From contig JAFGAG010000024.1 of the NCBI GenBank assembly GCA_016933785.1, forward strand, positions 1-41,741: a stretch of DNA of 41,741 nucleotides, given 5' to 3'. Shown here one piece after another: positions 12,788 to 21,059 of this stretch. Each line of letters begins with the position of its first letter. Within the stretch, counting starts at the first letter, position 1. The stretch is from Coriobacteriia bacterium. GTDB taxonomy: Bacteria > Actinomycetota > Coriobacteriia > Anaerosomatales > Anaerosomataceae. A program made the position numbers and the translations under genes. The notes under the pieces are model-generated. The model was not told where the DNA came from. It ran no database searches and worked only from the letters and a program-made list of their open reading frames with translations.

Positions 12788-13414
12788 GTGGCGATTCGAT
12801 CGATCCACTCCGGAGACGCACCGCCCACTGTATCGCCTGCGGGTGTACTCGCCGCGTTAGTGGGGGCTGCGGGCCTGACCGCAAGCATGGCCCTGCTCTA
12901 CCGGGCGATGGCCGTCATCATGGAGACCGAGGGCGGCTTCGTGGCTGCCGGTGGCCCCTACGAGATCGCGCACCCGGCGCCCGACTGGGTGTGGCTCGTG
13001 CCGATCGCGATCATGTCGCTCTTCGCGTTCGGCGGTCTGAGCCTGTGGGCGTCGATGCGGGGCTGGGGGGTCAACCCCCTCGCCTACGCGTGGTCAGCGC
13101 TCTTCATCACGCTCGGGTGGAACTTCCTGCGGCTCGGGATCATCGATCCACCCGAGGGTCAGAGTGCCGCGTGGGGATGGATCGTCTCGGGGGCGGCATT
13201 CTGGGTGATGGGATTCGCACCCGCCCTCGGACCCATCGTCCGACTGAGAGCGCGAGCACGCTATGGCCCGGAGGCGTTCTCGGCGGGCGTGAGGACCGGT
13301 CCGTTCGGCCTCCCGGTCAAGACCACCTCACCAGGCTTCATCGCGGTGCAGGTCGTCGGTGTGATCCTCGGCGTTCTCGGCGGGCTGGCGTTGTTCGGTG
13401 CCGTGACCGGCTGA
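12788..13414 (+). CDS. Unknown integral membrane protein
   Basis: A 208-residue protein with about five hydrophobic helices: roughly residues 19-42, 66-88, 98-118, 128-150 and 183-206 (for example VGVILGVLGGLALFGAV near the end). No catalytic or transport motif is recognised. The GTG at 12788 is preferred because GGAG lies 4 bases upstream; an in-frame GTG at 12758 would add ten polar residues. It is divergent from the CheX-like gene and ends 16 bp before the convergent ppk2 stop. Function unknown. Confidence 0.75.
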   Translation: MAIRSIHSGDAPPTVSPAGVLAALVGAAGLTASMALLYRAMAVIMETEGGFVAAGGPYEIAHPAPDWVWLVPIAIMSLFAFGGLSLWASMRGWGVNPLAYAWSALFITLGWNFLRLGIIDPPEGQSAAWGWIVSGAAFWVMGFAPALGPIVRLRARARYGPEAFSAGVRTGPFGLPVKTTSPGFIAVQVVGVILGVLGGLALFGAVTG

Positions 13415-13430
13415 CGGGCCGGACGTCGGC

Positions 13431-14294
13431 TCAGTACACCTCGGGCACGTAGGTCTGCGAGTCGATCGGCGGGCGTACGTAGCCGCCCGTCGACTGCTTG
13501 CGCGGCGGCAGCTTGAAGGGCTTGGCCAACACGTCCTCGTACGGTATCTGCGTGAGCAGATGATGGATGCAGTTGAGGCGTGCGCGCTTCTTGACGTCGC
13601 CTTCCACCACCCACCACGGCGACTCCTTGGTGTCCGTGTACTTGAACATCTCGTCCTTGGCCCGCGAGAAGTCCTCCCAGCGGTCGCGGCCATCCAGATC
13701 GATCGCGGAGAACTTCCAGCTCTTCATCGGATCATCGATGCGATCCTGGAAACGGCGATCCTGCTCCTCGTCCGAGATGGAGAGCCAATACTTGATGAGA
13801 ATGACGCCGCTGCGCTTGAGCATGCGCTCGAAGTCGGGGCAGTCGCGGAAGAACTCCTGCACCTGCTCCTCGGTGGCCCAGCCCATGACACGTTCGATCA
13901 CGGCCCGGTTGTACCAGGAGCGATCGAACAGCACTATCTCACCGGCCGCGGGCAGGTGCGCGATGTAGCGCTGGAAATACCATTGCGTGATCTCACGCTC
14001 GGTCGGGACCGGCAGTGCGACGACCTTGCAGGTGCGGGGATTGAGGGCTTCAGTGATGCGCTTGATGACGCCACCCTTGCCCGCGGCGTCGCGCCCCTCG
14101 AAGACCACGACCACGCGCAGCCCCTCCTGCTTGACCCACTGCTGGAGCTTCACGAGTTCAAGCTGGAGCTTCTCAAGCTCCCGCTCGTAGGTCTCCTTGT
14201 CGATCTTCTTGGGCTTCGGACCCTCGGGGTCGTCGGCGTACGCCCGGTAGGCCTCTTCAGCGGCACGGTCCTTCTTGCCCTCGTGCTTGCCCAT
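13431..14294 (-). CDS. ppk2: Polyphosphate kinase 2 (PPK2, class I-like)
   Basis: PPK2 transfers phosphate between polyphosphate and nucleoside diphosphates, generally favouring NTP formation from polyP. The 287-residue single-domain protein has Walker A EGRDAAGKGG (66-75), Walker B VLFDRSWYNR (121-130), the lid segment GWATEEQVQEFF and DDPMKSWKFSAIDLDGRDRW. Length and the long polar N-terminus (about 50 residues) fit the one-domain class. ATG at 14294 follows the ppk1 stop by 9 bp, so ppk1-ppk2 form an operon combining polyP synthesis with polyP use. Confidence 0.96.
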   Translation of the reverse strand: MGKHEGKKDRAAEEAYRAYADDPEGPKPKKIDKETYERELEKLQLELVKLQQWVKQEGLRVVVVFEGRDAAGKGGVIKRITEALNPRTCKVVALPVPTEREITQWYFQRYIAHLPAAGEIVLFDRSWYNRAVIERVMGWATEEQVQEFFRDCPDFERMLKRSGVILIKYWLSISDEEQDRRFQDRIDDPMKSWKFSAIDLDGRDRWEDFSRAKDEMFKYTDTKESPWWVVEGDVKKRARLNCIHHLLTQIPYEDVLAKPFKLPPRKQSTGGYVRPPIDSQTYVPEVY

Positions 14295-14303
14295 CGCTAC
14301 CCC

Positions 14304-16433
14304 CTACTTCTTGCCAGCCTTGCGCTTCTGGGGCGTACCCTTGCGCTTGCGCTTGGGTGTGATACTCGGACGGATTCCCAGGAGCACCTCGTGCGCACAC
14401 ACCGGCAGCTCCACTCCGGCCTCCACACGGACGTACGTACCGTCTGCCTGCATGATCCGTTGCTTCACCGTGTCCCGCAGGTACGTGCCGAGGATCTCCT
14501 CGCGGATACGCTTGATCAGCCGCGGGTCGCGCACCGGCGCGAGCACTTCGACCCTTCGGTCCAGGTTGCGCGGCATGAGATCAGCGCTGCCGATGAAGAC
14601 CTCGGGCGCTCCATCGTTGCCGAACCAGTAGATCCGGCTGTGCTCGAGGAAGCGGCCGACTATGCTCGTGACGCGGATGCTCTCGCTCACGCCGGGCACG
14701 CCGGGCCTGAGACAGCATACGCCGCGCACGAGCAGGTCGATCCTGACCCCCGCCTGCGACGCCTCATAGAGAAGCGCGATCAACCGCTGATCCACGAGCG
14801 AGTTCATCTTCATCACGATCTCGCCACCACGACCCTCGCGAGCATGTTCGATCTCGCGCGTGATGAGCCTGGAGATACCCTCCCGCAGTTCGACCGGAGC
14901 CACCAGGAAGCGGTGGTAGTCATTCTTTCGGGCGTAGCCAGTCACCAGGTTGAAGAGCGCCGAGGCATCCTCACCCATCTTGTCGTCGCAGGTCAGAAGG
15001 CCAAGATCGGTGTACAGAGTCGCTGTCACGGTGTTGTAGTTGCCCGTGCCGATGTGCACGTAGCGGCGGATCTTCCCCGCCTCACGCCGTACCACGAGCG
15101 CCACCTTGCTGTGCGTCTTGAGGCCGACGAGTCCATAGACGACGTGCACGCCGACCGCCTCGAGTGCGCGCGCCCACTCGATGTTGCTCTCCTCGTCGAA
15201 GCGCGCCTTGAGCTCCACGAGACACGCGACTTCCTTGCCGGCGAGCGCGGCGTCCATCAGCGCCTCGACGATGGGAGAGTTCTTGCCCACGCGGTACAGC
15301 GTCATCTTGATGGCGAGCACGTCGGGGTCGTGTGCCGCCTGCCGGATGAGCGCCACCACAGGCTCGAACGATTCATAGGGGTGATGGAGCAAGATATCGT
15401 GCTCGCGGATCGTGGTGAAGATGTCGGCCTCGGCGCCCACCTCGATCGGTACGGTGAGTGCGGGCACGAACGGCTTGTACTTGAGATCCGGTCGATCGAC
15501 GCCCGCGAGTCCGAAGAGTTCGCTCATGCCGAGCGGAGGCGCGATGGCGAGCACATCGGTCATCTCCATATCGAGGTTCTCGACGAGGATGTCGCGTATG
15601 TTCTCAGGCATCGTGGGCTCGACGGTCATCCGAACGACCGAGCCGAACCGGCGCTGCCGGACGCCCTGCTCGATGGTTTCGAGCAAGTCGTCCGCCTCGA
15701 GCTCCTGGATGACCATCTCGGCGTCGCGCGTGATCCTGAACGGGTGGGCCGCGATCACCTCGTAGCCCGGGAAGAGTGCGCCCGCATGCGCCATCAGGAG
15801 CTGCTCGAGCAGCACGAACGTATGCTGCCGTGAGTCGGCACCCGGAGCAGCAACCGTCACGAACCGAGGCAAGGCCTTGGGTACCTTGACGCGGGCGAAA
15901 CGTTCTTCTCCGTCCGGACCCTTGACCACGATCGCGATGTTCATGCTCGCGTTCGAGATGTGCGGGAAAGGCCGACCGGGGTCGAATGCGAGTGGCGTCA
16001 GGACGGGGAACACGTCGGAAGCGAAGTACGAATCAGCGATCGCGCGCTCATCGTCGGTGAGTTCCGCATAGTCGACCAGACGGATGCCTGCCGCCGCCAG
16101 CTCTTCCTTCAGCTCGTAGAAGCACTCCCGGGCGCGCTCCAACATGCCGGGAACCCGCTCCCGCACGGCGGCAAGCTGTTCTGCGGCGGTGAGCCCGTCG
16201 TCGGACAGGCCGCCGACTCCGGCCGCCACCTGCTGCTTGAGCCCGGCGACACGCACCATGTAGAACTCGGAGAGGTTGGAGCTGAAGATGGCGAGGTACT
16301 TGGCGCGCTCGAGCAGCGGGTTGGCCGGATCGAGCGCCTCCTCCAGGACTCGCTCCTGGAAGCTCAGAAGTGCGAGTTCGCGGTTGACATACAGCGACGG
16401 GTCGTCAAGCCTGATGTCTGCGCGCACCGTCAT
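14304..16433 (-). CDS. ppk1: Polyphosphate kinase 1 (RNA degradosome-type PPK1)
   Basis: PPK1 polymerises the gamma phosphate of ATP into inorganic polyphosphate through a phosphohistidine. The 709-residue protein shows the N-terminal domain (NRELALLSFQERVLEEA, FSSNLSEFYMVRVAGLK), the middle head domain and both phospholipase-D-like catalytic domains. The two active-site histidines are H460 in YVHIGTGNYN and H598 in FLEHSRIYWF. The C-terminus is a Lys/Arg-rich tail of about 15 residues. ATG at 16433 is chosen since homology starts at once; an upstream ATG at 16511 gives only low-complexity sequence. It is first in a two-gene operon with ppk2. Confidence 0.97.
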   Translation of the reverse strand: MTVRADIRLDDPSLYVNRELALLSFQERVLEEALDPANPLLERAKYLAIFSSNLSEFYMVRVAGLKQQVAAGVGGLSDDGLTAAEQLAAVRERVPGMLERARECFYELKEELAAAGIRLVDYAELTDDERAIADSYFASDVFPVLTPLAFDPGRPFPHISNASMNIAIVVKGPDGEERFARVKVPKALPRFVTVAAPGADSRQHTFVLLEQLLMAHAGALFPGYEVIAAHPFRITRDAEMVIQELEADDLLETIEQGVRQRRFGSVVRMTVEPTMPENIRDILVENLDMEMTDVLAIAPPLGMSELFGLAGVDRPDLKYKPFVPALTVPIEVGAEADIFTTIREHDILLHHPYESFEPVVALIRQAAHDPDVLAIKMTLYRVGKNSPIVEALMDAALAGKEVACLVELKARFDEESNIEWARALEAVGVHVVYGLVGLKTHSKVALVVRREAGKIRRYVHIGTGNYNTVTATLYTDLGLLTCDDKMGEDASALFNLVTGYARKNDYHRFLVAPVELREGISRLITREIEHAREGRGGEIVMKMNSLVDQRLIALLYEASQAGVRIDLLVRGVCCLRPGVPGVSESIRVTSIVGRFLEHSRIYWFGNDGAPEVFIGSADLMPRNLDRRVEVLAPVRDPRLIKRIREEILGTYLRDTVKQRIMQADGTYVRVEAGVELPVCAHEVLLGIRPSITPKRKRKGTPQKRKAGKK

Positions 16434-16592
16434 GCCGTCCCACCCCCTCGTGCCACGACCGAACGTATGTCCAGTGTAGCGGTAGCCATGGCGTGTATGC
16501 CCAACAATCACTCTCTACTTGGGATGCGCGCACCCATCAGGTAGCGTGTGAAACGGCCGATGAGACGCGCGCCGAACAGACGGAGAGCGCCG

Positions 16593-16757
16593 ATGGGCAA
16601 GAAGAGGGACGACAAAGCGTCGGGCGCAAAGGACAAGTCCCCACGCTGCCGCGCCTGTAAGAACTTCGACCCGGACAGGAAGGGTGGCTACTGCCGGAAG
16701 CGCGACAAGAAGCGGTCGGCCGATGACAAGGTGTGCGGGAGCTTCGACCCCCGCTAG
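16593..16757 (+). CDS. Small four-cysteine basic protein, possible zinc ribbon
   Basis: A 54-residue, Lys/Arg-rich protein with four cysteines arranged C-x2-C-x11-C-x13-C (RCRAC, GYC, KVC), which could bind one zinc. The ATG at 16593 has GGAG 7 bases upstream, an ideal ribosome-binding site; an upstream in-frame ATG at 16548 lacks one. It is divergent from ppk1 and ends 9 bp before the convergent end of the Ppx/GppA gene, so it stands alone inside the polyphosphate cluster. Function unknown; nucleic-acid binding is a guess from charge and cysteines. Confidence 0.65.
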   Translation: MGKKRDDKASGAKDKSPRCRACKNFDPDRKGGYCRKRDKKRSADDKVCGSFDPR

Positions 16758-16766
16758 CATCCCCGC

Positions 16767-18284
16767 TCAGTCGCCGCCGCTCATGCCCATGATCTCGACC
16801 GAAACGTTCCAGGCGGACTCCGCCAGATCGGCTTTGCGGAGAGCCCCTTCGATCTCGATATCCAGCGGCGGCTGCCCCTCGACTCGCAGCACGAGGCTCG
16901 TGCCTTCGCGGGACGCCGTCACGGATCGGATGCGCTGCCCTTGTGAGCGGTCGAGCCCATCGGCCAGCCGGAGGATCGCGGCCAGCCGTGAGACCAGCGC
17001 GAGTTCGTCGTCATCGAAACCCTGGACCGCCTCGTGGCGAGGTCTGGGAAGCGATCCCTTGTGGTACCGGGCGACGGCGGCGATGATCCGCGTCTCGGCC
17101 GCGGTGAAGCCCGGCAGGTCGGCATGCGAGATCAGATGGAAGCTGTGCTTGTGGTGGCTCTCGTAGGCGACGTGGTAACCCACATCATGAAGCAGGGCAG
17201 CAGCCTCAAGAAGCGGGCGGTCGTCGGGCAGCAGGCCGAACTCGGGGACCAGGCCGTCGAACAGCTGCAGTGCCAGGCGGCGGACCTGCTCGGCATGTGG
17301 CACGTCGTAGCGGTAGCGCCCGCCGAGTTCACGGACGGAGCGCATCCTGTCGGCGAGTGGCAGTGTCCCGCGCTCGCGCTCCACGACCTCGAGTACGATG
17401 CCCTCCCGCATACCGCGTGCGTTCACCGTGAGGCTGGGCGCGCCGAGCACCTTCACGACCTCGTCCAGGACGACGACACCCGGGACGATGAGGTCGATCC
17501 GACCCTGCGACAGTCCCTTCATCCGCCCGCGCTCACGTGCCGTGCTTCCCACAAGAACCGAGCGCAAATCGCTCAGTTCGCGTGCCGCGATGCCCAGACC
17601 GTGCACGCCCGCGAGCGGCATGTCGCGCACGGCGGCTATCATCGTGGCAAGCGTGGTCACTGTGCCCCCGGAGCCGACGAGCGCCTGCGGCTTGCTGGTA
17701 TCCGAAAGCGAGTTCGAGAGCGTCTCTCGAACGTGCTTCACCAGCCGCCGGTGTCCCCCCTTCGAGAGCGGATCTTCGCCGCCGAACTGGTCCGCGAGGA
17801 CGACCGCTCCCAGCGGCATCGAGACGACAGAATCGACCTGTGCCCCCGAGCCCCGGACGACCTCGACCGACCCACCTCCGATGTCGACGACGGCGAGCTC
17901 ACCCTGTATGGCAAGGCCGTCGACAGCGGACAGGAGCACCAGTCGGCCCTCGTGTTCGCTGCTGATCACCTCGATCTCGAGTCCGGTCTCATTTCGGACG
18001 CGTTCGACGAAGGCCGCACCGTTGGACGCCTGACGGACGGCCGCGGTCGCCACCGCTCGCATATGGGTCGCTTCGCGCTCGCGTGCAAGACGGACCATCC
18101 GATCCAGGGCGGCGAGCGCCACATCCATCGCCTCGTCGGAGAGCCTGCCCGTCTCGAGCACGCCGTGGCCGAGCCGGGCGAACGCCCTCTCCTCGTCGCG
18201 CGTGACCCTACGGCCGGCGACGGGGACATCGACGATCGTCAGACGTATGGAGTTGGAGCCGATGTCGATCGCCGCAACACGCAC
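16767..18284 (-). CDS. Ppx/GppA family exopolyphosphatase / pppGpp phosphohydrolase with HD domain
   Basis: A 505-residue member of the Ppx/GppA family, which removes terminal phosphates from polyphosphate or converts pppGpp to ppGpp. The ASKHA-fold N-terminal half has AAIDIGSNSIRLTIVD and the second phosphate loop VVDIGGGSVEVV. The C-terminal third is HD-like, with LLHDVGYHVAYESHHKHSF (H366-D367). GTG at 18284 was chosen because GGAG lies 7 bases upstream and family members begin just before the AAIDIGSNS strand; ATG at 18299 is an alternative. With ppk1-ppk2 on the same strand it suggests a polyP turnover locus, though the convergent small gene separates them. Ppx and GppA activities cannot be told apart by sequence. 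Confidence 0.93.
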   Translation of the reverse strand: MRVAAIDIGSNSIRLTIVDVPVAGRRVTRDEERAFARLGHGVLETGRLSDEAMDVALAALDRMVRLAREREATHMRAVATAAVRQASNGAAFVERVRNETGLEIEVISSEHEGRLVLLSAVDGLAIQGELAVVDIGGGSVEVVRGSGAQVDSVVSMPLGAVVLADQFGGEDPLSKGGHRRLVKHVRETLSNSLSDTSKPQALVGSGGTVTTLATMIAAVRDMPLAGVHGLGIAARELSDLRSVLVGSTARERGRMKGLSQGRIDLIVPGVVVLDEVVKVLGAPSLTVNARGMREGIVLEVVERERGTLPLADRMRSVRELGGRYRYDVPHAEQVRRLALQLFDGLVPEFGLLPDDRPLLEAAALLHDVGYHVAYESHHKHSFHLISHADLPGFTAAETRIIAAVARYHKGSLPRPRHEAVQGFDDDELALVSRLAAILRLADGLDRSQGQRIRSVTASREGTSLVLRVEGQPPLDIEIEGALRKADLAESAWNVSVEIMGMSGGD

Positions 18285-18465
18285 GTTCACACTCCGCATT
18301 CTCAGCACACGCGGCACCCGTCAGCAGGGCGCGCCCCGGATCTCTCTCCGAGTTGGCCACGCACTTGACTGAGTGTATCTCTCACTCGCGTGCCCCGGAC
18401 AGCCCCGCACTGTAGACTGCACTCGGCGATCGCCACACATACGCTGTCACGCAAGGAGCGACCCG

Positions 18466-18870
18466 ATGAGCACGTTCGAGTGGACGCCGGACCTGGTGAC
18501 CGGAAACGAACTGATCGACTCGCAGCATCACACGCTGTTCCGGTATGCGAATGACCTTCTCGATGCGATCGAAGATGCCGAGGTGGATGACGAAGCTGCC
18601 GAAGTCTACGTATGGCGACTCACCGACTACGTGATGGAGCACTTCGCCGACGAACAGGACCTCATGGAGTCGGTGCACTATCCCGAGCGAGGTATCCACG
18701 TAGGGATGCACGATACGCTGACCGGCGAGACGATGCGGCTCACCGCCCGAGTGATGCGCGGGGAGATCGTTGCCGCACCGGAGATAGCCAAGCTCATCAC
18801 CAAGTGGATGCGGGAGCATATCCTCACCGCCGACAAGCAGTTCGTCACGTACTTGAGTGCCCAGCAGTAG
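18466..18870 (+). CDS. Bacteriohemerythrin
   Basis: A 134-residue single-domain hemerythrin that binds O2 reversibly at a di-iron site. All seven expected ligands are present with the standard spacing: H21 (in DSQHHTLF), H59-x3-E63, H78-x3-H82 and H118-x4-D123. In anaerobes and microaerophiles such proteins scavenge or deliver O2, or sense it. ATG 18466 is preceded by AAGGAG with a 7-base spacer. It is divergent from the Ppx/GppA gene (181 bp between) and 136 bp upstream of the small unknown gene in the same direction. Confidence 0.95.
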   Translation: MSTFEWTPDLVTGNELIDSQHHTLFRYANDLLDAIEDAEVDDEAAEVYVWRLTDYVMEHFADEQDLMESVHYPERGIHVGMHDTLTGETMRLTARVMRGEIVAAPEIAKLITKWMREHILTADKQFVTYLSAQQ

Positions 18871-19006
18871 CGCTTGGAGGCCTGCGCACGCGGGTACACA
18901 CACGCTACTGAACACAGACTCGCGAGAAGTCCGCGTACGTGACGCGCTCGCGAACGGGTACGAACTGTATGTGCAGCGTGGCTGGACATGACGCAAGGGG
19001 CACGCG

Positions 19007-19222
19007 ATGACCTGCTATATGAAGCACCTCGGATGGCTCTTCCGGGTGCTCGAACTCGATAACGATGCAGGGAACCGGCATCGGCTCGACCGTGCGATCA
19101 AAGACGCGCTTGAGCTTCCGCCCGACGCTCCCTGTGAGGACGTGGACGCGTACCTGGCGGCGCTTTCCGGTGAAGAGCGGTTCGAGCTGATCGACACGCT
19201 GGAGCGCGCGCTCGCACAGTAG
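19007..19222 (+). CDS. Small unknown protein, 71 residues
   Basis: A 71-residue acidic soluble protein opening with MTCYMKHLGWLFRVLEL and followed by helical segments around APCEDVDAYLAALSG. ATG 19007 has AAGGGG 6 bases upstream. It ends 28 bp before a strong bidirectional terminator. The aromatic/Cys N-terminus and compact helices look like a real conserved small protein, but I cannot name its family. It lies downstream of the hemerythrin gene and may share its transcript. Confidence 0.7.
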   Translation: MTCYMKHLGWLFRVLELDNDAGNRHRLDRAIKDALELPPDAPCEDVDAYLAALSGEERFELIDTLERALAQ

Positions 19223-19250
19223 CCTCACACGGCAGTCCCGCAGTGACGAA

Positions 19251-19278
19251 GAAGGGCCGCCCTGGAGGACGGCCCTTC
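19251..19278. terminator. Bidirectional rho-independent-like terminator
   Basis: A perfect 9-bp stem, GAAGGGCCG (19251-19259) with CGGCCCTTC (19270-19278), encloses a 10-base loop. It sits between the 71-residue gene (+) and the convergent SDR gene (-), so it can end both transcripts. The flanks are GAA on one side and TTCGTG on the other, giving a short T-run on each strand. Confidence 0.8.
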
Positions 19279-19298
19279 GTGCACGCGCAGCTGGGGCG

Positions 19299-20063
19299 CT
19301 AGGCGGAAGTCCAGCCCGCGTCGGCCGGAATGCACGCGCCGTTGATCATCTTCGACTCATCGGAGGCAAGGAACAGCGCCAGGTTGGCGATATCGGTTGC
19401 CTTGAGCTGACCGGGGATCGCCGCGTAGTACGTCTGCGATCTGGCAAGGCCACCCTGATCCATCTTGGTCGGGTCGACACTCTTCATGATGTTGGTCTCC
19501 ACCGCGCCGGCAACGATCGCGTTGCAGCGGATACCCTCCTGGGCGTACCGGAAGGCGGTGTTCTTCGTCAGACCGATCACGCCGTGCTTCGAGACGGTGT
19601 ACGCACAACCGGCGGCGCCGCCGCCCACACCCGCCACCGAAGCGGTATTGATGATCGATCCGCCGCTACCGGCCTTCATCGCAGGGATGGCCTTACGTGT
19701 CAGGTAGAATGGGCCGTTGGTGTTCACGCCGATCACGCGCTCCCACATGGCATCGTCGGTCTCGGCCGCGCCCGCGTTGAGATCCATGACCCCTGCGTTG
19801 TTGCACAGCACGTCGATCTTGCCGAATGCCTCGACGGCTGTGTCGATGATCCTCTCGCAGTCGGCCACGAGCGCAACGTTGCCCTGGACGCCGACGATCT
19901 CTCCGCCTGCCGCCTCTACCTCGGCGACGACCTCGTCAAGCGTGGCCTGGTTCCACTCAGCCGCAATGATCTTGGCGCCTTCGGCGGCGAACAGGTTCGC
20001 CATCGAGCGACCCATGCCCGAGCCTGCGCCGGTGATGACAGCAACCTTGCCTTCGAGTCTCAT
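19299..20063 (-). CDS. Short-chain dehydrogenase/reductase (SDR)
   Basis: A 254-residue classical SDR oxidoreductase using NAD(P)H. Visible motifs are the Rossmann TGAGSGMG at 11-18, NNAG at 88-91, and the catalytic tetrad N114, S142, Y155 and K159 (YTVSK). An acidic residue after strand 2 (AAEWN, E36) suggests preference for NAD. Substrate unknown; the nearest resemblance is to 3-oxoacyl-ACP reductase/glucose dehydrogenase-like members. ATG 20063 has AAGGGG 6 bases upstream. It is a single-gene unit with its own promoter and an overlapping inverted repeat upstream, and a terminator just downstream. Confidence 0.94.
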   Translation of the reverse strand: MRLEGKVAVITGAGSGMGRSMANLFAAEGAKIIAAEWNQATLDEVVAEVEAAGGEIVGVQGNVALVADCERIIDTAVEAFGKIDVLCNNAGVMDLNAGAAETDDAMWERVIGVNTNGPFYLTRKAIPAMKAGSGGSIINTASVAGVGGGAAGCAYTVSKHGVIGLTKNTAFRYAQEGIRCNAIVAGAVETNIMKSVDPTKMDQGGLARSQTYYAAIPGQLKATDIANLALFLASDESKMINGACIPADAGWTSA

Positions 20064-20117
20064 GCTCTGCCCCTTCTCTCTGTCGATCAGCGATGAGGGC
20101 ACGCTCGCGCACCCAAT

Positions 20118-20137
20118 ATCGTAACAATAGTTACAAT
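20118..20137. promoter_or_regulatory. Inverted-repeat operator candidate upstream of the SDR gene
   Basis: ATCGTAAC-AATA-GTTACAAT is an 8-bp-arm inverted repeat (7 of 8 paired) with a 4-base centre, in an AT-rich island within GC-rich DNA. Size and symmetry fit a TetR- or MarR-type dimer site. It overlaps and follows the -10 element of the SDR promoter, so binding would repress. The cognate regulator is not identified. Confidence 0.65.
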
Positions 20138-20160
20138 AATGGATGGCGCCCGCGTGTCAA
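20133..20160 (-). promoter_or_regulatory. Sigma70-type promoter of the SDR gene
   Basis: On the minus strand a perfect -35 TTGACA (20160-20155) is followed after 16 bases by TATTGT (20138-20133), a 4-of-6 match to the -10 consensus. The SDR start lies about 70 bp downstream, and the inverted repeat at 20118-20137 overlaps the -10 box. Confidence 0.65.
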
Positions 20161-20236
20161 CCCATCTGAACCATGGCACGTACATCAGGGTACCTACCCA
20201 CCTGTATGCGCTGCGACGCACGTGAGAGAGGTGCCC

Positions 20237-20593
20237 ATGCACTGGCAGTCGATCCCCGCACTGGTCGCCGCGGGGCTCATGGTGGTGATCGGCCTGGGAG
20301 CCATGGTCCGGCCATCGACGCTCGAGATGGTCGGCATCTCCACCTCGACGCCCCTCGGCCGCTCCGAGGTGCGCGCGGTGTTCGGCGGGATGTTCGTGGC
20401 GCTCGGCATGGCGTGCATGCTCACGCGGGAGCCGATCGTCTTCGCTGTCGTGGGGGCCGCGTGGCTCACCGACGTCGCCGTCCGCATCGTCGCCATCTTC
20501 ATCGACCGGGTGCCCGCTCGTGAAGCGCTCGCCGTGCTGGCGATAGGCGGCGCGATGGGCGCCGCTCTTCTGAGCGGCTACTGGTTCGCCTGA
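20237..20593 (+). CDS. Small membrane protein, DUF4345-like
   Basis: A 118-residue protein made almost entirely of four hydrophobic helices (about 6-25, 46-64, 68-90 and 95-115) with a short loop containing RSEVRAVFGGMF. The pattern, with a conserved RxxGG-type element at the start of helix 2, resembles DUF4345-type proteins of unknown function; this assignment is from memory of the pattern only. ATG 20237 has GAGAGG 5 bases upstream. Its last 16 bp overlap the convergent YaiI-family gene. Confidence 0.75.
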   Translation: MHWQSIPALVAAGLMVVIGLGAMVRPSTLEMVGISTSTPLGRSEVRAVFGGMFVALGMACMLTREPIVFAVVGAAWLTDVAVRIVAIFIDRVPAREALAVLAIGGAMGAALLSGYWFA

Positions 20594-21045
20594 GCGCCTG
20601 ACTGCCCGAGCACGCGCTCGAGCTGCTCAACGAAGTGCTCGCGGTCCTCATCAGTGAACTTCGAGGGTCCGCCATGCCTGCCGCCCTGCCTGCGGAGCTT
20701 CGCCTCGGCGTGACGCACCGCGAGCTCGGCATCGATCGTCGCCAGGTGGAAGATGCGACCCCGAGGACTCAGGGCGCCCGCCCCTCGGCCGAGCGCCATC
20801 GCTGCGAGTCCGATGTCCTGCGTCACCACCGCGTCTCCCGACGCAAGGCGCTCCACCACCGCGAAGTCCGCCGCATCGCGTCCCCCGCTCACCTGTATCG
20901 CCTCGACGCCGCGGCGCGATGCGTAGCGGTCGAGGTTCTGCGTGGAATTGGCGACGACCATGACCGCCCACCCGCGCTCGCGCGCGACCTGGATGGCCTC
21001 GCGCGTGACCGGGCACGCATCCGCGTCTATGAACAGCGTCGGCAT
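20578..21045 (-). CDS. YaiI/YqxD family protein (UPF0178, DUF188)
   Basis: A 155-residue protein of the YaiI/YqxD family. It opens with TLFIDADACPVTREAI and carries VVANSTQNLDRY, GGRDAADFAV and VVTQDIGLAAMAL, whose acidic residues (DADAC, D-A-A-D, QD) look like a PIN-like nuclease site, although no activity is established for the family. ATG 21045 has GGGGG 6 bases upstream. It starts 14 bp after the citrate synthase stop in the same direction and may be co-transcribed with it. Confidence 0.92.
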   Translation of the reverse strand: MPTLFIDADACPVTREAIQVARERGWAVMVVANSTQNLDRYASRRGVEAIQVSGGRDAADFAVVERLASGDAVVTQDIGLAAMALGRGAGALSPRGRIFHLATIDAELAVRHAEAKLRRQGGRHGGPSKFTDEDREHFVEQLERVLGQSGAQANQ

Positions 21046-21059
21046 GCCGAACCCCCGCG

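Noticed and set aside
13560-15833. 757-codon open frame on the plus strand
   Set aside because: It is antisense to ppk1 and ppk2, whose catalytic motifs are intact. Long empty antisense frames are expected in high-GC DNA, and its translation is Asp/His/Arg/Leu-rich without domains. The same applies to the long plus-strand frames over the che genes.
18365-18393. TTGACT as a -35 box for the hemerythrin gene
   Set aside because: At 16-18 bases downstream the sequence is GC-rich with no resemblance to a -10 box.
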